Positions 48,434-58,231 of a DNA stretch of 64,000 nt are shown here, one piece after another (position 1 is the first letter of the stretch; every line of letters starts with the position of its first letter). The stretch is taken from NCBI RefSeq assembly GCF_000002985.6, contig NC_003284.9, positions 6,386,001 to 6,450,000 on the forward strand, given 5' to 3'. Source of the DNA: Caenorhabditis elegans (taxonomy: Eukaryota > Nematoda > Chromadorea > Rhabditida > Rhabditidae). The notes below the pieces were generated by a model. It did not search any database. It was not told the origin of the DNA and saw only the letters and a list, made by a program, of their open reading frames with translations. The position numbers were made by a program, and so were the translations under genes.

Positions 48434-49040
48434 TTATTGGGAGATCTCCCAGAGAATGGTCGTGGTATGAAGAGCTGTTGTTATGCTTCTGCGATCTTCG
48501 ATACTACACTCACGAACTATTTCAAGATGTTTGTCTACACATGAGATCGCTTCATGCCGGTGTTTGTGTAACAATGCCAGTTCATTTAAAAAATCGTTCT
48601 GGGTCGCATCTTGATGATTTGATAAACATTCACTATATTGAAACACGTCACCCTTAAAACATTATCTCGCGAAAATACAAACTAGTTTTTTTTTATTTAT
48701 TTAAATTTACGGTTTACCAAATGCCGTTGCATAATTTACTCGTGATGTTTTCAATATGAACTAAAAAATGTTTATTATAATATAATAATGGTAATAAATC
48801 GCTCAAAAGTTTTTTGTTAATGTTTTAGCAATTGTTTTAAGTTTTGAAAACTTTTGTATGGCATATAAATAAACAAGACACAATTATTTAGGTCTTTTAA
48901 GTCAGATGAATAGATCATTTCAAGTGATTCCCTTGACCGTGCGGTCGAAAAATTGCATAATACATACTTTTAGTAATAAATGATGATGCATCCGCAATAT
49001 GTTTTAGATGCATTTGAAGTAAGCAATATTGTTTTTTCTT
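48434..49040 (-). pseudogene. Array member E: 5'-truncated secreted-protein gene
   Basis: The last exon (48434-48652) is well kept and parallels array member D: VFQYSECLSNH, SCVDKHLEIVRECS, then ALHTTTILWEISQ to a stop, with the same acceptor position (…TTTTAAG|GGTGACGTG). The middle exon survives only as a 3' remnant at about 48945-49040 (LKHIADASSFITKS, matching LKHIAEASMFISKS of D). Beyond 49040 the similarity stops at a GC-rich junction near 49045-49060, just before the 32-bp repeat, and no signal-peptide exon follows. The donor after the middle exon is also lost. The copy appears cut by a rearrangement or insertion and cannot make a secreted protein. Confidence 0.7.
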
Positions 49041-50497
49041 GGGCCGGGGCGGTAGTCTGCTAGTCATTAGTGATGCATCATACTCAAAATAGCCGTGTAA
49101 AAATACGTGACCGGAGGTCCGTACGGAATATATGGCGCCGGGTGAAAAAGTTCTAGTGCATTGTCCAGGCAGCATGTCCAGTAAGTCCAGTAAGTGTCCA
49201 GTAAGGCGTCGTCGTCGCTCAGACTCCTCGGACTATGTCGGGCCAACACATTTCAGCGGCGCGCACATCTGCACAATTACGATTACATATTATCGATTTC
49301 CAAACTTCAAGCGCATAAAAAAGTTAACTACCCAAACTGCCTGGTTACGAAAATTTTAATATGTTCCAAACCAACACTTTATTAATATTTTCTTCATTTG
49401 TCATATCAAGTTATTATTTTTGCTAGCCTTGAACAGCTGGATCATCATTGGACTATCATCTTTATATTGCTTCAAGATGGCGTCCTAACAATGATCTTGC
49501 CGATTTTGGACCTTTTTTGTGAATATAGATGCAATATAACATGAAAAGTCGACAGGAGTTGTAAAATAGTAGTTTTGAAGTAAGAATCTTGTGTTTTGAA
49601 TGCTCAGGGAATGTTTAGTAGCAATAATCATGTCCCATTACAACCCCCAATTTCTCAAGATATGTTTCATAAATTGATATGCATCACACCTGAATTGTGA
49701 TTCGAAAAGTTCAAGTGAGTTGCAATTAAACAACTTTGCGTGCGAAAGTGGTGAGGGGATATACATTGTGAAAAATGGGAAAACACAATTCATGAGGGAC
49801 CTCATTAGTACATCAAATGAGCTATGTAGATCATTTTTGCTAGAAAATCGTGGTTGAAAATGTGGATTGAAGAGAACTCAGTTCTAAACCAGAATATTGA
49901 AGAAAGAATATTATTTTGTGTTTTCCATTATAAAAAGTTAGAAGGATGTATAGGCCATTGAAAGTATAATGTGCACCAAGAGATCACGCGAGGATAATAT
50001 ATCACATGCGTGACTTAAGAAGGAAGTGAATCAAAAGAAAGATTTAATCCGCTTGGGTGGCACGTTGATGCGTGATCAGAACTATCAGAACAATGAACAT
50101 TTTGAGATTGACGCTAGAGTTTTTGCTAAAAATTCAAAAAAGACCATTGCAATTACAGAGATCTTAGTGAGAATTATTTTACCAAACTTTCAAAATCGTA
50201 TGACAAAGCTTCTACCTACTTTTTTATTTGTTGCTCACTAGATACCTGATACCTTGAGCAATTGTAAATTCTTTTGCATTTTTCAGCTTAATTAATTGAA
50301 AAGCTCACATTTAATAACTATAGTAGTACAACTTGAAACAACTTAATTGGAGAGACCTAATTTCGGGGCCCCTTTCAAACTTCCGAAAGATATAGATTAG
50401 GTAGATGTTTACTTGTGTATGTGTAAACTTAAATTGAAAAAAAATAAATTGATGTTTATTATGCTCCAAACGAGTTTTCACCAAAAACAATTGAAGA
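49041..50497. other. Region between array members E and D
   Basis: Holds the second 32-bp repeat (49111-49142), then a short GC-rich stretch with three copies of GTCCAGTAAG (49177-49206) and GTCGTCGTCGC. From 49400 to 50450 it is AT-rich with no supported gene; a 71-codon plus-strand frame at 50026 has no support. The D 3' UTR ends near 50455 (minus-strand AATAAA at 50455-50460). Confidence 0.4.
49111..49142. repeat. 32-bp repeat, copy 2
   Basis: Exact copy of 47985-48016, same orientation, 1.13 kb away; it lies just past the breakpoint of array member E. Confidence 0.85.
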
Positions 50498-51634
50498 CTA
50501 TTGACGGATTTTCGGAAAGTGAGCATTGTCATATTGTGACATTTCCCAGAGAAGTGCGGTGGTACGAAGAGCTTCTGATATGTTTCTACGATTTTCGTCA
50601 CAACACTCGTATATTGTTTCCAGATGTTTGTCTACGCAAGATACCACGTCATAGCGGTGTTCGTGTAGCGATTCCAACTCTTTTAGAGTGTTGTTCTGAT
50701 TCAAGTCATAGTGTTTTGATAAACATCCACTGTATTGAAACACATTACCCTTAAACACGTAATTTCATGAAATAAAACTGCAAAAATTTTTGTCGACTTA
50801 TTTGTTGATATTGTTTTTATTCTAAACGTCTAAACTATATTAACAAAAAAAAATTCTAGCTATGCCTTGAAACGTTGTCTGAACATTGTCTAAATACACT
50901 AAAATTATAGAAAATCGTATCAAAAAATTAAAAATGTACGAAAATTTCTGTCAAAGCTTTAGTGAAATGGCTGAATGTTGGAAACTGTTATACATAAATG
51001 TATATAACATTTGTACACTTTTTCGAGAGTGTTAATATAATTTTCGTACTATTTACTTTTGCACAAAAAGTTGCGCTTTTTTGATTACGTCTTGAATTTT
51101 GAGAATTCGCCGCACCTTCTCAGCTAACTTTAGCAACTTCTTTGATTTCAATTTCTAAAGGGTAGGTTGAGAAGTTGTTGCAAACTGTCGAGACAGTTTT
51201 ATGATTACCTTCATCGTACAGTCAGAAGAATGTTGGATGCTTTTTGAAATAAACATTGACGCTTCTGCAATATGCTTCAGACGCAATTGAGGTGAGCAAG
51301 TATATAATGTTAGCTGCTCAGTGAAGCATCTTGACAATTGTTGATATTGGCTAACAGAGTAACTTAAGTGATAAGCCATGCCTTCCGGTGTAGTAAGGTT
51401 ATACATGATTCCACGGTATCTAGGATCCATGACTGACTAAATTAAAGTTTTCAAATATAATCAAAATAGGACACTTACTTTTCCACTTGCAACACACTCT
51501 TCCAGTTGTTTTTGACTCTGTTCAGTTTCGCATTTTGGTGATAATACCTTTTTTTCTATCACGGCAAATCCAATATCGACAAATAATGCATTAGTATATA
51601 AACTTACAATGAGAATCAAAAATATAGAAAACAT
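50498..51634 (-). CDS. Array member D: small secreted cysteine-containing protein (intact)
   Basis: Three minus-strand exons, all phase 0: 51479-51634, 51209-51436 and 50498-50749, giving 211 residues. A signal peptide (MFSIFLILIVSLYTNA) is followed by cysteines in a repeating pattern: CETEQSQKQLEEC in exon 1; RCFTEQLTLYTCS and SDCTMK in exon 2; GCLSKH, SCVDKHLET and YECCDE in exon 3. Exon 2 is exactly 228 nt, the length shared with members A (229) and B (228). The body is predicted helical, with no membrane segment after the signal peptide. This is the only array copy for which I find an unbroken reading frame with good splice sites throughout. Secreted nematode families with spaced cysteine pairs (such as the DUF19/T20D4.11-like group) look broadly similar, but I could not confirm membership. 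Function unknown; expansion in tandem suggests an environmental or gut role. Confidence 0.7.
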
Positions 51635-51883
51635 ATAGAGAATGTGTTATTAATACATATCATCGTCTTTTATAATAAAAAGTTACTTTTTTGAACAATT
51701 ATAAAAACAGTTTTTTTTTTGTATTTTTTTTTGTAATATTCTATATAACAATAAACCATTATATTAATATTACTGGCTTTTTGTTGTATTCATTCAAATA
51801 AAATTTGAAAATTCAAAAGGAGAATCAATCATCATAACGACAACGAGACAGATGATACTAATAACAATATCTTTTTTATAATA
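51635..51883. other. Upstream flank of array member D
   Basis: AT-rich; nothing recognised up to the foldback element. Confidence 0.4.
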
Positions 51884-52676
51884 TTAGGTCTCCAAATAAG
51901 TTCCGGGTCAAAAATCATAACTTTGTTCGCTGCGTATCGATTTTTATGAAACTGTGGGAATTTATGTTATCAACCATGATCTTTCATTTGACAATAGTCA
52001 CAAAATTTTTTGGCAGTCCGAAGTGCCCTAACTCGGAGCCAATTTTTTCAGGCATTTTTCAGATCTCGCTTCTTTTCAGGTTAGTTTAGTACACAGTGTA
52101 AGAAAACAAGACAAGTTTGAAAAAAAATCCGTCCAAAAAAAAAAAAATTTTTGTCGGTCGGCAAAAAATCTTCAAAAAAAATTTTGTCGAAAATTCTTGA
52201 TTTTTTATACAAAAATGATGTAATCATGTGCAAACTAATTTTACACATACAAAACATTTGAGTATGATATTTGGATCTCGAGAAATACTCGACGCACTAA
52301 ATTGAAATGTTTTGTATGTGTAAAAATAGTTTGCACATGGTTACATCATTTTTGTATAAAAAATCAAGAATTTTCGACAAAATTTTTTTTGAAGATGTTT
52401 TGACGACCGACAAAAATTTTTTTTTGGACGGATTTTTTTCCAAACTTTTCTTGTTTTCTTACATTGTGTACTGAACTAACCTGAAAAGAAGCGAGATCTG
52501 AAAAATGCCTGAAAAAATTGGCTCCGAGTTAGGGCACTTCGGACGGCCAAAAAATTTTGTGACTATTGTCAAATGAAAGATCATGGTTGATAACATAAAT
52601 TCCCACAGTTTCATAAAAATCGATACGCAGCGAACAAAGTTATGATTTTTGACCCGGAACTTATTTGGAGACCTAA
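51884..52676. mobile_element. Foldback mariner-type MITE, 793 bp
   Basis: Nearly the whole segment is one inverted repeat. The left end TTAGGTCTCCAAATAAGTTC and right end GAACTTATTTGGAGACCTAA are perfect complements, and the arms stay complementary for about 370 bp each, with scattered mismatches, around a short centre near 52270-52290 (TTTGGATCTCGAGAAATA). TA dinucleotides flank both ends (51882-51883 and 52677-52678), as expected for Tc1/mariner target-site duplication. The end sequence resembles mariner termini. There is no transposase frame, so it is non-autonomous. Confidence 0.9.
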
Positions 52677-52678
52677 TA

Positions 52679-53691
52679 TATATTTTTTTTCAAAGAAATA
52701 ATAGGCACATTGAAAAATTGGGCTAAAATATCCAGTGCATTTTTCAGATCATTTGTAAGTCTGAAACTGAATTATTGAACAGTTCTATTAAACTGTAATT
52801 GTTAATGAATCTTGATGAAATTAGTTGAAAATCGAGAAGCTAGTACAAGAAAAACGCTATGTAAATTCAGAGTTTTATACCTAAAATGTAAACGCAATCA
52901 AAAGTTTAACCGAGCAAAAGCTTCTATCAAATATCAAATTACCGATTTCAACAAAGTGATATTTCACAAAAAATATCAATTGGAAATTTAAAGTATGGGT
53001 TTGTAATTTCGACAGTTACTTGATGCGCTGGGTGGTACTATTCAATACATATCCTTTTGCACATTTGCAAAGAGCTTTTTTGCCAACGTAGTTATCAAGT
53101 TAGCTTTGAACAGTATATCGAGTTAATCAAGCTGTCTGGTTGTTCAACAATTTTGAGATCATAAAACTGAGTCCGTACGAGAGAGCATTTATTTACGAGA
53201 ATAATAGGGCAGGATCAAAGTTCAGAATTGTTGAAGAAAAGTTTCAGTTCTGAAACAAAAGAAAAAATATATACAACTTCTCAAAACTTCTGAAATTCAA
53301 ATTGTCTAAAACACTTTTACAACTTTTATTTCAAACAACTTTAAACTAACAAAGTAAGTATATCCGTTGAAGAAAATAGTGATTGAAAAACCGACGCTGT
53401 GAAACTATTCCGTCATAAGATACACACATTGAATAACTCCGTAAACATCGTTCAAAATTTGACTGTATTTCCAGTTTTAGATTCCAATGAAAATTTATTC
53501 CAAATTCCAAAAAAACTTTTTCAAAACTAAACACCCAAACTTTAAAAAAAATCTTTTTCACTAAAAAAATCCAGGAGGCAACGAATTTTTTTGTACGGAA
53601 AAAAATTACAATTGTGTTTTCAAAGAGCCGTGTTAAAATGATAATTATATGAACATGTAATTTATTCAAGCCATTTCAAAAAATAAACTCA
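52679..53691. other. AT-rich spacer
   Basis: No supported gene. A 107-codon minus-strand frame at 53346-53669 is phenylalanine/lysine-rich with no splice context. Confidence 0.4.
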
Positions 53692-54550
53692 TTAATGTTG
53701 TTTAATAATGGCATATCTGGATATATCCCAAAGTGAAGCTGTAGTATGAATAGCCAAAGATACTTTCCTTCTATTGTTTGATGTGTATTTTGTTTTTACG
53801 TAGCCGTCAACGCAATTGATAATTTGTTCCATGTTCTTGTGCAACACTTCCAACTCCTTCAATGTATCGCTTCTTTCAAACGGATAGGAGTATGATAGGC
53901 ATTCAGAGTATTTATTAACAAAACTATCATCCTGAATTTGCAAAATCCAGAAGTGTTAAAAGATTGCCAAGATTTCATTGAAATACCCAAAAAGTTGATT
54001 TCAAGAAACGGACTGAATCGAATTGTGCGTTTCATTATTTGCGAGAATTTTTTTTTAATTGTAATTGCAAAGAAGTTTTTGAGTTTTGAAATTTAAATCA
54101 CAGACGAAATAATATTTTGGCAAAATACATTAACTCGTAAAACATTTATCCCAACCTGTATAAAAGGGTTCATCAACGACATAACCGTGTTTTGAATGTC
54201 GAGAACACTCATCAATCATCTTCGAAAAACATTCCATTTCAAAGTAGTGCTGTTCCATGCAATATTTGATACTATAATACATCGTCAAGTAATCTGATAT
54301 TCTTAACCTTCCATTCAAAGCAAAAATTCTTTTTTGATAAAATTGCTGAATACGAGTTATTATATATTGTTTTAGCTTTCAAACAAACTCTTGCTGGAGC
54401 AACGCACGCTTCCATTTTTGATTGAAGTTGAGCATTATCGCATTTGTAAGTTGAATTTAAATTCATTTCCATTATTGTTAATCCATAATCAAAAAGACCG
54501 GCATTTACAGCGACAGGAAGGACAAAAATAGCGAGAATTGAATGAAGCAT
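53692..54550 (-). CDS. Array member C: divergent secreted protein, status uncertain
   Basis: Three recognisable minus-strand exons. Exon 1 (about 54389-54550) has a signal peptide (MLHSILAIFVLPVAVNA) and CDNAQLQSKMEAC, the cysteine pair seen in member D. Exon 2 (about 54135-54345) is cysteine-rich (KYCMEQHYFEMECFSKMIDEC) and shorter than the 228 nt of A, B and D. Exon 3 (53692-53931) matches the family closely (NKYSECLSYSY, LKELEVLHKN, NCVDGYVKT, HTTASLWDISRY). The first intron (GTTTGT…TATTCAG, 43 nt) keeps frame. The second junction does not: the only donor I see after WDKCF is phase 1 while exon 3 is phase 0, so splicing would meet a stop at once. Either a donor was missed or this copy is also frame-damaged. 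Confidence 0.5.
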
Positions 54551-55255
54551 TTTTAGAATGGTTCAAATTATTAAATGTTATTTATTTTTATATCATCTCA
54601 AAATTCATAGTTATTGTCGATATGACAAAAGGACATAAAAAAACTCAAAGTTTTCATTATTTATTCTGAAGTTGTTTGATGTATGGTGAATAACTCACCA
54701 ACAATGAAAATTTAAAAAAAACAAATTCAATGTAAGAAAACATTTTTACTTTTTTGAATGTAACAAATGACAAAAAAGCAGTTGAAACAAATTTCTACTG
54801 GACTTCTCCTGGACTATGACGTTCAATAACAAAGTAACAGTGCTGCTGGATCCTCAATTGAACAAAATTGAAAATTGCCCGAAACGACCAAATTTGACAA
54901 TTTTCAGGCGCTCTGAAATAGACAGGTTGACAAAATTTGTAAGCATTGGAAGCTCCTGATCCTCTACTCTTCTTTTAATAATTAACAAATATAAATTCTA
55001 AAATTAGGCGGTAAATGCGAAACGTACACCAAAAATTATGGGATAATTGACAATTTCCCATTTGATATTAATAACCGTTTTTTGTTCTTATCATCTACAA
55101 ACATTAAGGCAAATTGTTAATTCAGAAAAAAATGTAAGCGGAAAAGTTTTTTTTTTAGAAAATATCAACTTGCTGTATAAATTTGCAAATTTGACTGTTT
55201 TGCTTGAAACAAACAATATTTTAAATTCCCTTCTGATTAACTGTATTCAACGAAC
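54551..55255. other. Spacer between array members C and B
   Basis: No exon 3 homologue for member B was found here, although the other members keep it about 50-460 bp after exon 2. AT-rich, otherwise featureless. Confidence 0.4.
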
Positions 55256-55708
55256 CGGTCCCCAACAATTGCTGGATCCCACCTGGGATAGTATGTCGCT
55301 CAGGATTTCAGATAATCTGCCGAAAATATAGCTTAATTTTATTTGTGCACTACACACGTTTTCTTCATTGCTTGCACATAAATGCAAACCAGACACTGCA
55401 GATGAAATCATTGACAGTTCTTGATAACCAATTTGTTTTTCTGTCAAGTTGCTTTGAATTCTGTGATTATCCACTAATGATTTCTGAACTGTTCACACTA
55501 CATTATATGTATATTGTTGCTCACTTAGTTTATTGTAAACTTACAAAACCGTAGCAGTGCATTATTTGAAATTAGTCTGCTCCGTTTTGTACTCACACTC
55601 TTGAAAGAATAGGTATTTTATAAAATCGCTTTGAAGAAGGTCTAATGCATAATCAATAACTCCTGCATTAACTTGAGCCAGAAAGCACAGAAAAAGTATT
55701 ATTCGCAT
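55256..55708 (-). pseudogene. Array member B: frameshifted, lacks last exon
   Basis: Exon 1 (55545-55708) starts with a good signal peptide (MRIILFLCFLAQVNA) and follows the family pattern to QECEYKTEQTNFK, then meets TAA. It is 164 nt where member A has 165. Restoring one base in the short A run would reopen it in the right phase, so a 1-nt deletion is inferred. Exon 2 (55256-55483) is 228 nt, fully open and close to member A (SGLHLCASNEENVCSAQIKL; SNCWGP). No third exon follows before member C. Two independent defects make this a probable pseudogene, though an alternative donor (GTGAGT inside exon 1) could give a short secreted peptide. Confidence 0.65.
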
Positions 55709-56712
55709 GGTGAAAAATGTACCAAATTGCTGCTCTCATATGTATTGGGTTATTGTCACTTTTTCATTGTGATTTACAATGCTGGCACAAGAAGCTTTTG
55801 AAATGAACAGTATATAATTAATAATTGTGAATTCAACTGGCTCTTTGTGATATTTCAATATCACACAGAAAAAATCATATTGTATTTTATATACCATTCA
55901 GTTTATTTATTATATACAGAAGTTCATATTACAGTCATTGTTCCCGACATCAAACATTAGTTCCATTCTGCCTTGTCCGTTATAACGCAACTATTGAAAC
56001 TGTCAAAAATTATGTGTTCTTAGAATTTTCAATTATATCAATGTGAATATTGATGTTCATAAATTCAAACTTCTTTTTACTTTACATATTATTTTAGATC
56101 AAGAAGAGAGTAACCTTCACAACAGTATTTTAAACTCAATATTGCGATTTTTCACTTCTTCGGAATACCTACAGTATGTTTTTTGAAATCACTAAAAATT
56201 TGTTAATTTCAGTTGAAAACATTGTATCTGACACTCAATATTTTATATCAGATGAAAACATCATATTTGACGCAAAATTTTTATTTCATTTAAAAACATC
56301 ATATCTGACGCGCAATTTGTTTTGTTTAAGTGGAAAACATCATATTTGGCGAGCAATGTTTCATATCAGTTAAAACATCACGGTATTTGTAAAGTTTTAA
56401 CACGTAAAGCTGAAATAAAGTACTAGCATGTTTTGGACACTTTTTTAAAATATTGCAACAATAAACTAATTGTTTTAAAGCAAGTGTTTTCAAATTGTTT
56501 CCTTTTGCTGCATTGGCTCTATTTTCACACATTCCGAAATGTCGACGATGACAAAGTGCATATTCAAATTTTAGAGAAGCAGTTAAAAAGTATATTTTGC
56601 AAATCGTATTTGTTCCGTGAAATTTATCATTATTCGGTGTATATTCAATATGTGTTGAAATGCTCGATTATTCATTATTTAACATCTCATATAGTGTCAA
56701 CAACGAAGAGAA
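55709..56712. other. Spacer with a short tandem repeat
   Basis: Contains an imperfect tandem repeat at 56210-56385 (separate entry). No gene seen. Confidence 0.4.
56210..56385. repeat. Imperfect ~39-bp tandem repeat, about 4.5 units
   Basis: Units centred on GAAAACATCATATTTGACGC recur with a period of about 38-40 bp: GAAAACATTGTATCTGACAC, GAAAACATCATATTTGACGC, AAAAACATCATATCTGACGC, GAAAACATCATATTTGGCGA and a final partial TTAAAACATCACGG. Each is followed by an AATTTT/TTTCAT-rich half. Confidence 0.75.
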
Positions 56713-57433
56713 TTAGTTGCAATTGTGATCAGGATTGAGCATATTATACAAATTTACAATTTTGTTCACGATTGTTGCGACTTCGTGCCGATTTTTTTTG
56801 TTGCATCCTTGAGAAGATTCCATGTGTTGATCTAAGCAGGTGACAATTGCGTCTTGATTTTGACGGAGAACGTCCAACTCTTTTAGAGTATTTCTATTTG
56901 TTAATCCATAATTGTTTGAGCAAGAAACGTATTGGTGATATAGCTCGTCCTGAACAATCATTTTACATACACCAAAAAAACCATTTTAAAAGTACCTCTT
57001 TCCAACAGTCACTCGGACTCATTTCTGTGGAAAAGCTATGAACGATTTCAGTGATTTTAGAGGTAATTTCATGAATTTTTATTTGTGCACTACACACATT
57101 TTCATTGTTTTTTTGTACATAATGACATCCATCTCACTACATTATTAAGTGAAAGCAGCTCTTCATGAAGAGTTGGTTGTCTTGTTGAGTTGTTTTGATA
57201 GTTTTGGATAATCGCCAAACTTTTCTGAAATATTTTACTGTCACCAACTTATTTTCTGGGAAACTTACTGAAAATGAGCTGCCGCAATTTTGGAATTGAG
57301 TTTGCTCCTTTACGTCTTTACATTCGTAATTTAGTTGGTCTTTTATAGCAGCCATGTTCACAATGTCGGTTGCTATGTCAACCACTCTGGCATTAGCTTG
57401 AGCTAAAAAAACCGCAACAAGTATAATTAGCAT
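56713..57433 (-). pseudogene. Array member A: one-base frameshift in exon 2
   Basis: Exon 1 (57269-57433) has a signal peptide (MLIILVAVFLAQANA) and ECKDVKEQTQFQNC. Exon 2 (56996-57224) is 229 nt where B and D have 228. It runs into TGA right after CTKKQ at a run of seven A; with six A the frame would continue through the same NENVCSAQIK segment seen in member B. Exon 3 (56713-56949) is intact (SCSNNYGL, TLKELDVLRQN, TCLDQHMES). Splice sites are good and a TATATAAG box lies at 57472-57479, about 40 bp before the ATG, so it may still be transcribed. Either a recent pseudogene or an assembly/sequencing error at the homopolymer. Confidence 0.65.
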
Positions 57434-58231
57434 GGTGAAGATTTTAATGAATTGTTGCAAGACAGGTTCTTATATAGTTATGTGTTTCAAGCAGTATTTA
57501 TGAGACAGTTTGAGTCACAATACAAAACAGACAATGTAACAAATAAATCGTTTTGAATATGTCGGGTGATGTTTGATGATCTTTTTTATTAAATGGAAAA
57601 TGTCATTTTGTATTTTATGACAACCATACAGTAATTGTTAGATGTGAATGTTTACATTAAAAAATGATCATTCGATACAATGAGTCAAACTTCGTCAGTC
57701 ATTATCCAATAAGCTTTAGAACAGAATAATGATATGTTTTTACTAACATTTCTACTGATAATTTTTAAATAGAAAAATTTTTTAGTCCCTTTTGTTTGTT
57801 TGACGTTATTTGGACCGACCGGTTGCACATGCAACAGCGAATGCTTTAACTAGCCTACTATGTTTAACTTCTTCCAACCGCCCTATGTAGAATCTGCTTC
57901 TAACTACATAGTAGGCAAGTTAGTTCGTTTCAACATTCAGAAAATGATCAGTTTTGGAAAGTTTAAGATACTTTCTTCGAAATCTTTGTATATTTGAGAA
58001 TATAAAACGTTCTGAAAGTTTGGGAAAGTTTTTGAAACACTCTAGAACTTTGTAGAACATTACTATGTGTAGATCAGAAATACTATCAAATATGTTCTTA
58101 AACCCATTCCCAACTATCCCAATAGTCTTACAATGTTTTCAGAAATTTCTCAAATGAATCTGAATATGAACCGCATAACGGCACTTTTTAAATTTAATGA
58201 TTTATTTTTATTCCACTTTCAAATATTAACA
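57434..58231. other. Spacer between array and aspartic-protease homologue
   Basis: Upstream flank of array member A with a TATATAAG box at 57472-57479. An inverted repeat lies at 57853-57863 / 57906-57916 (GCCTACTATGT … ACATAGTAGGC). Nothing else seen. Confidence 0.4.

Noticed and set aside
50413-50754. 113-codon plus-strand frame
   Set aside because: Antisense of the conserved last exon of array member D; the minus strand shows paralogy and splice sites.
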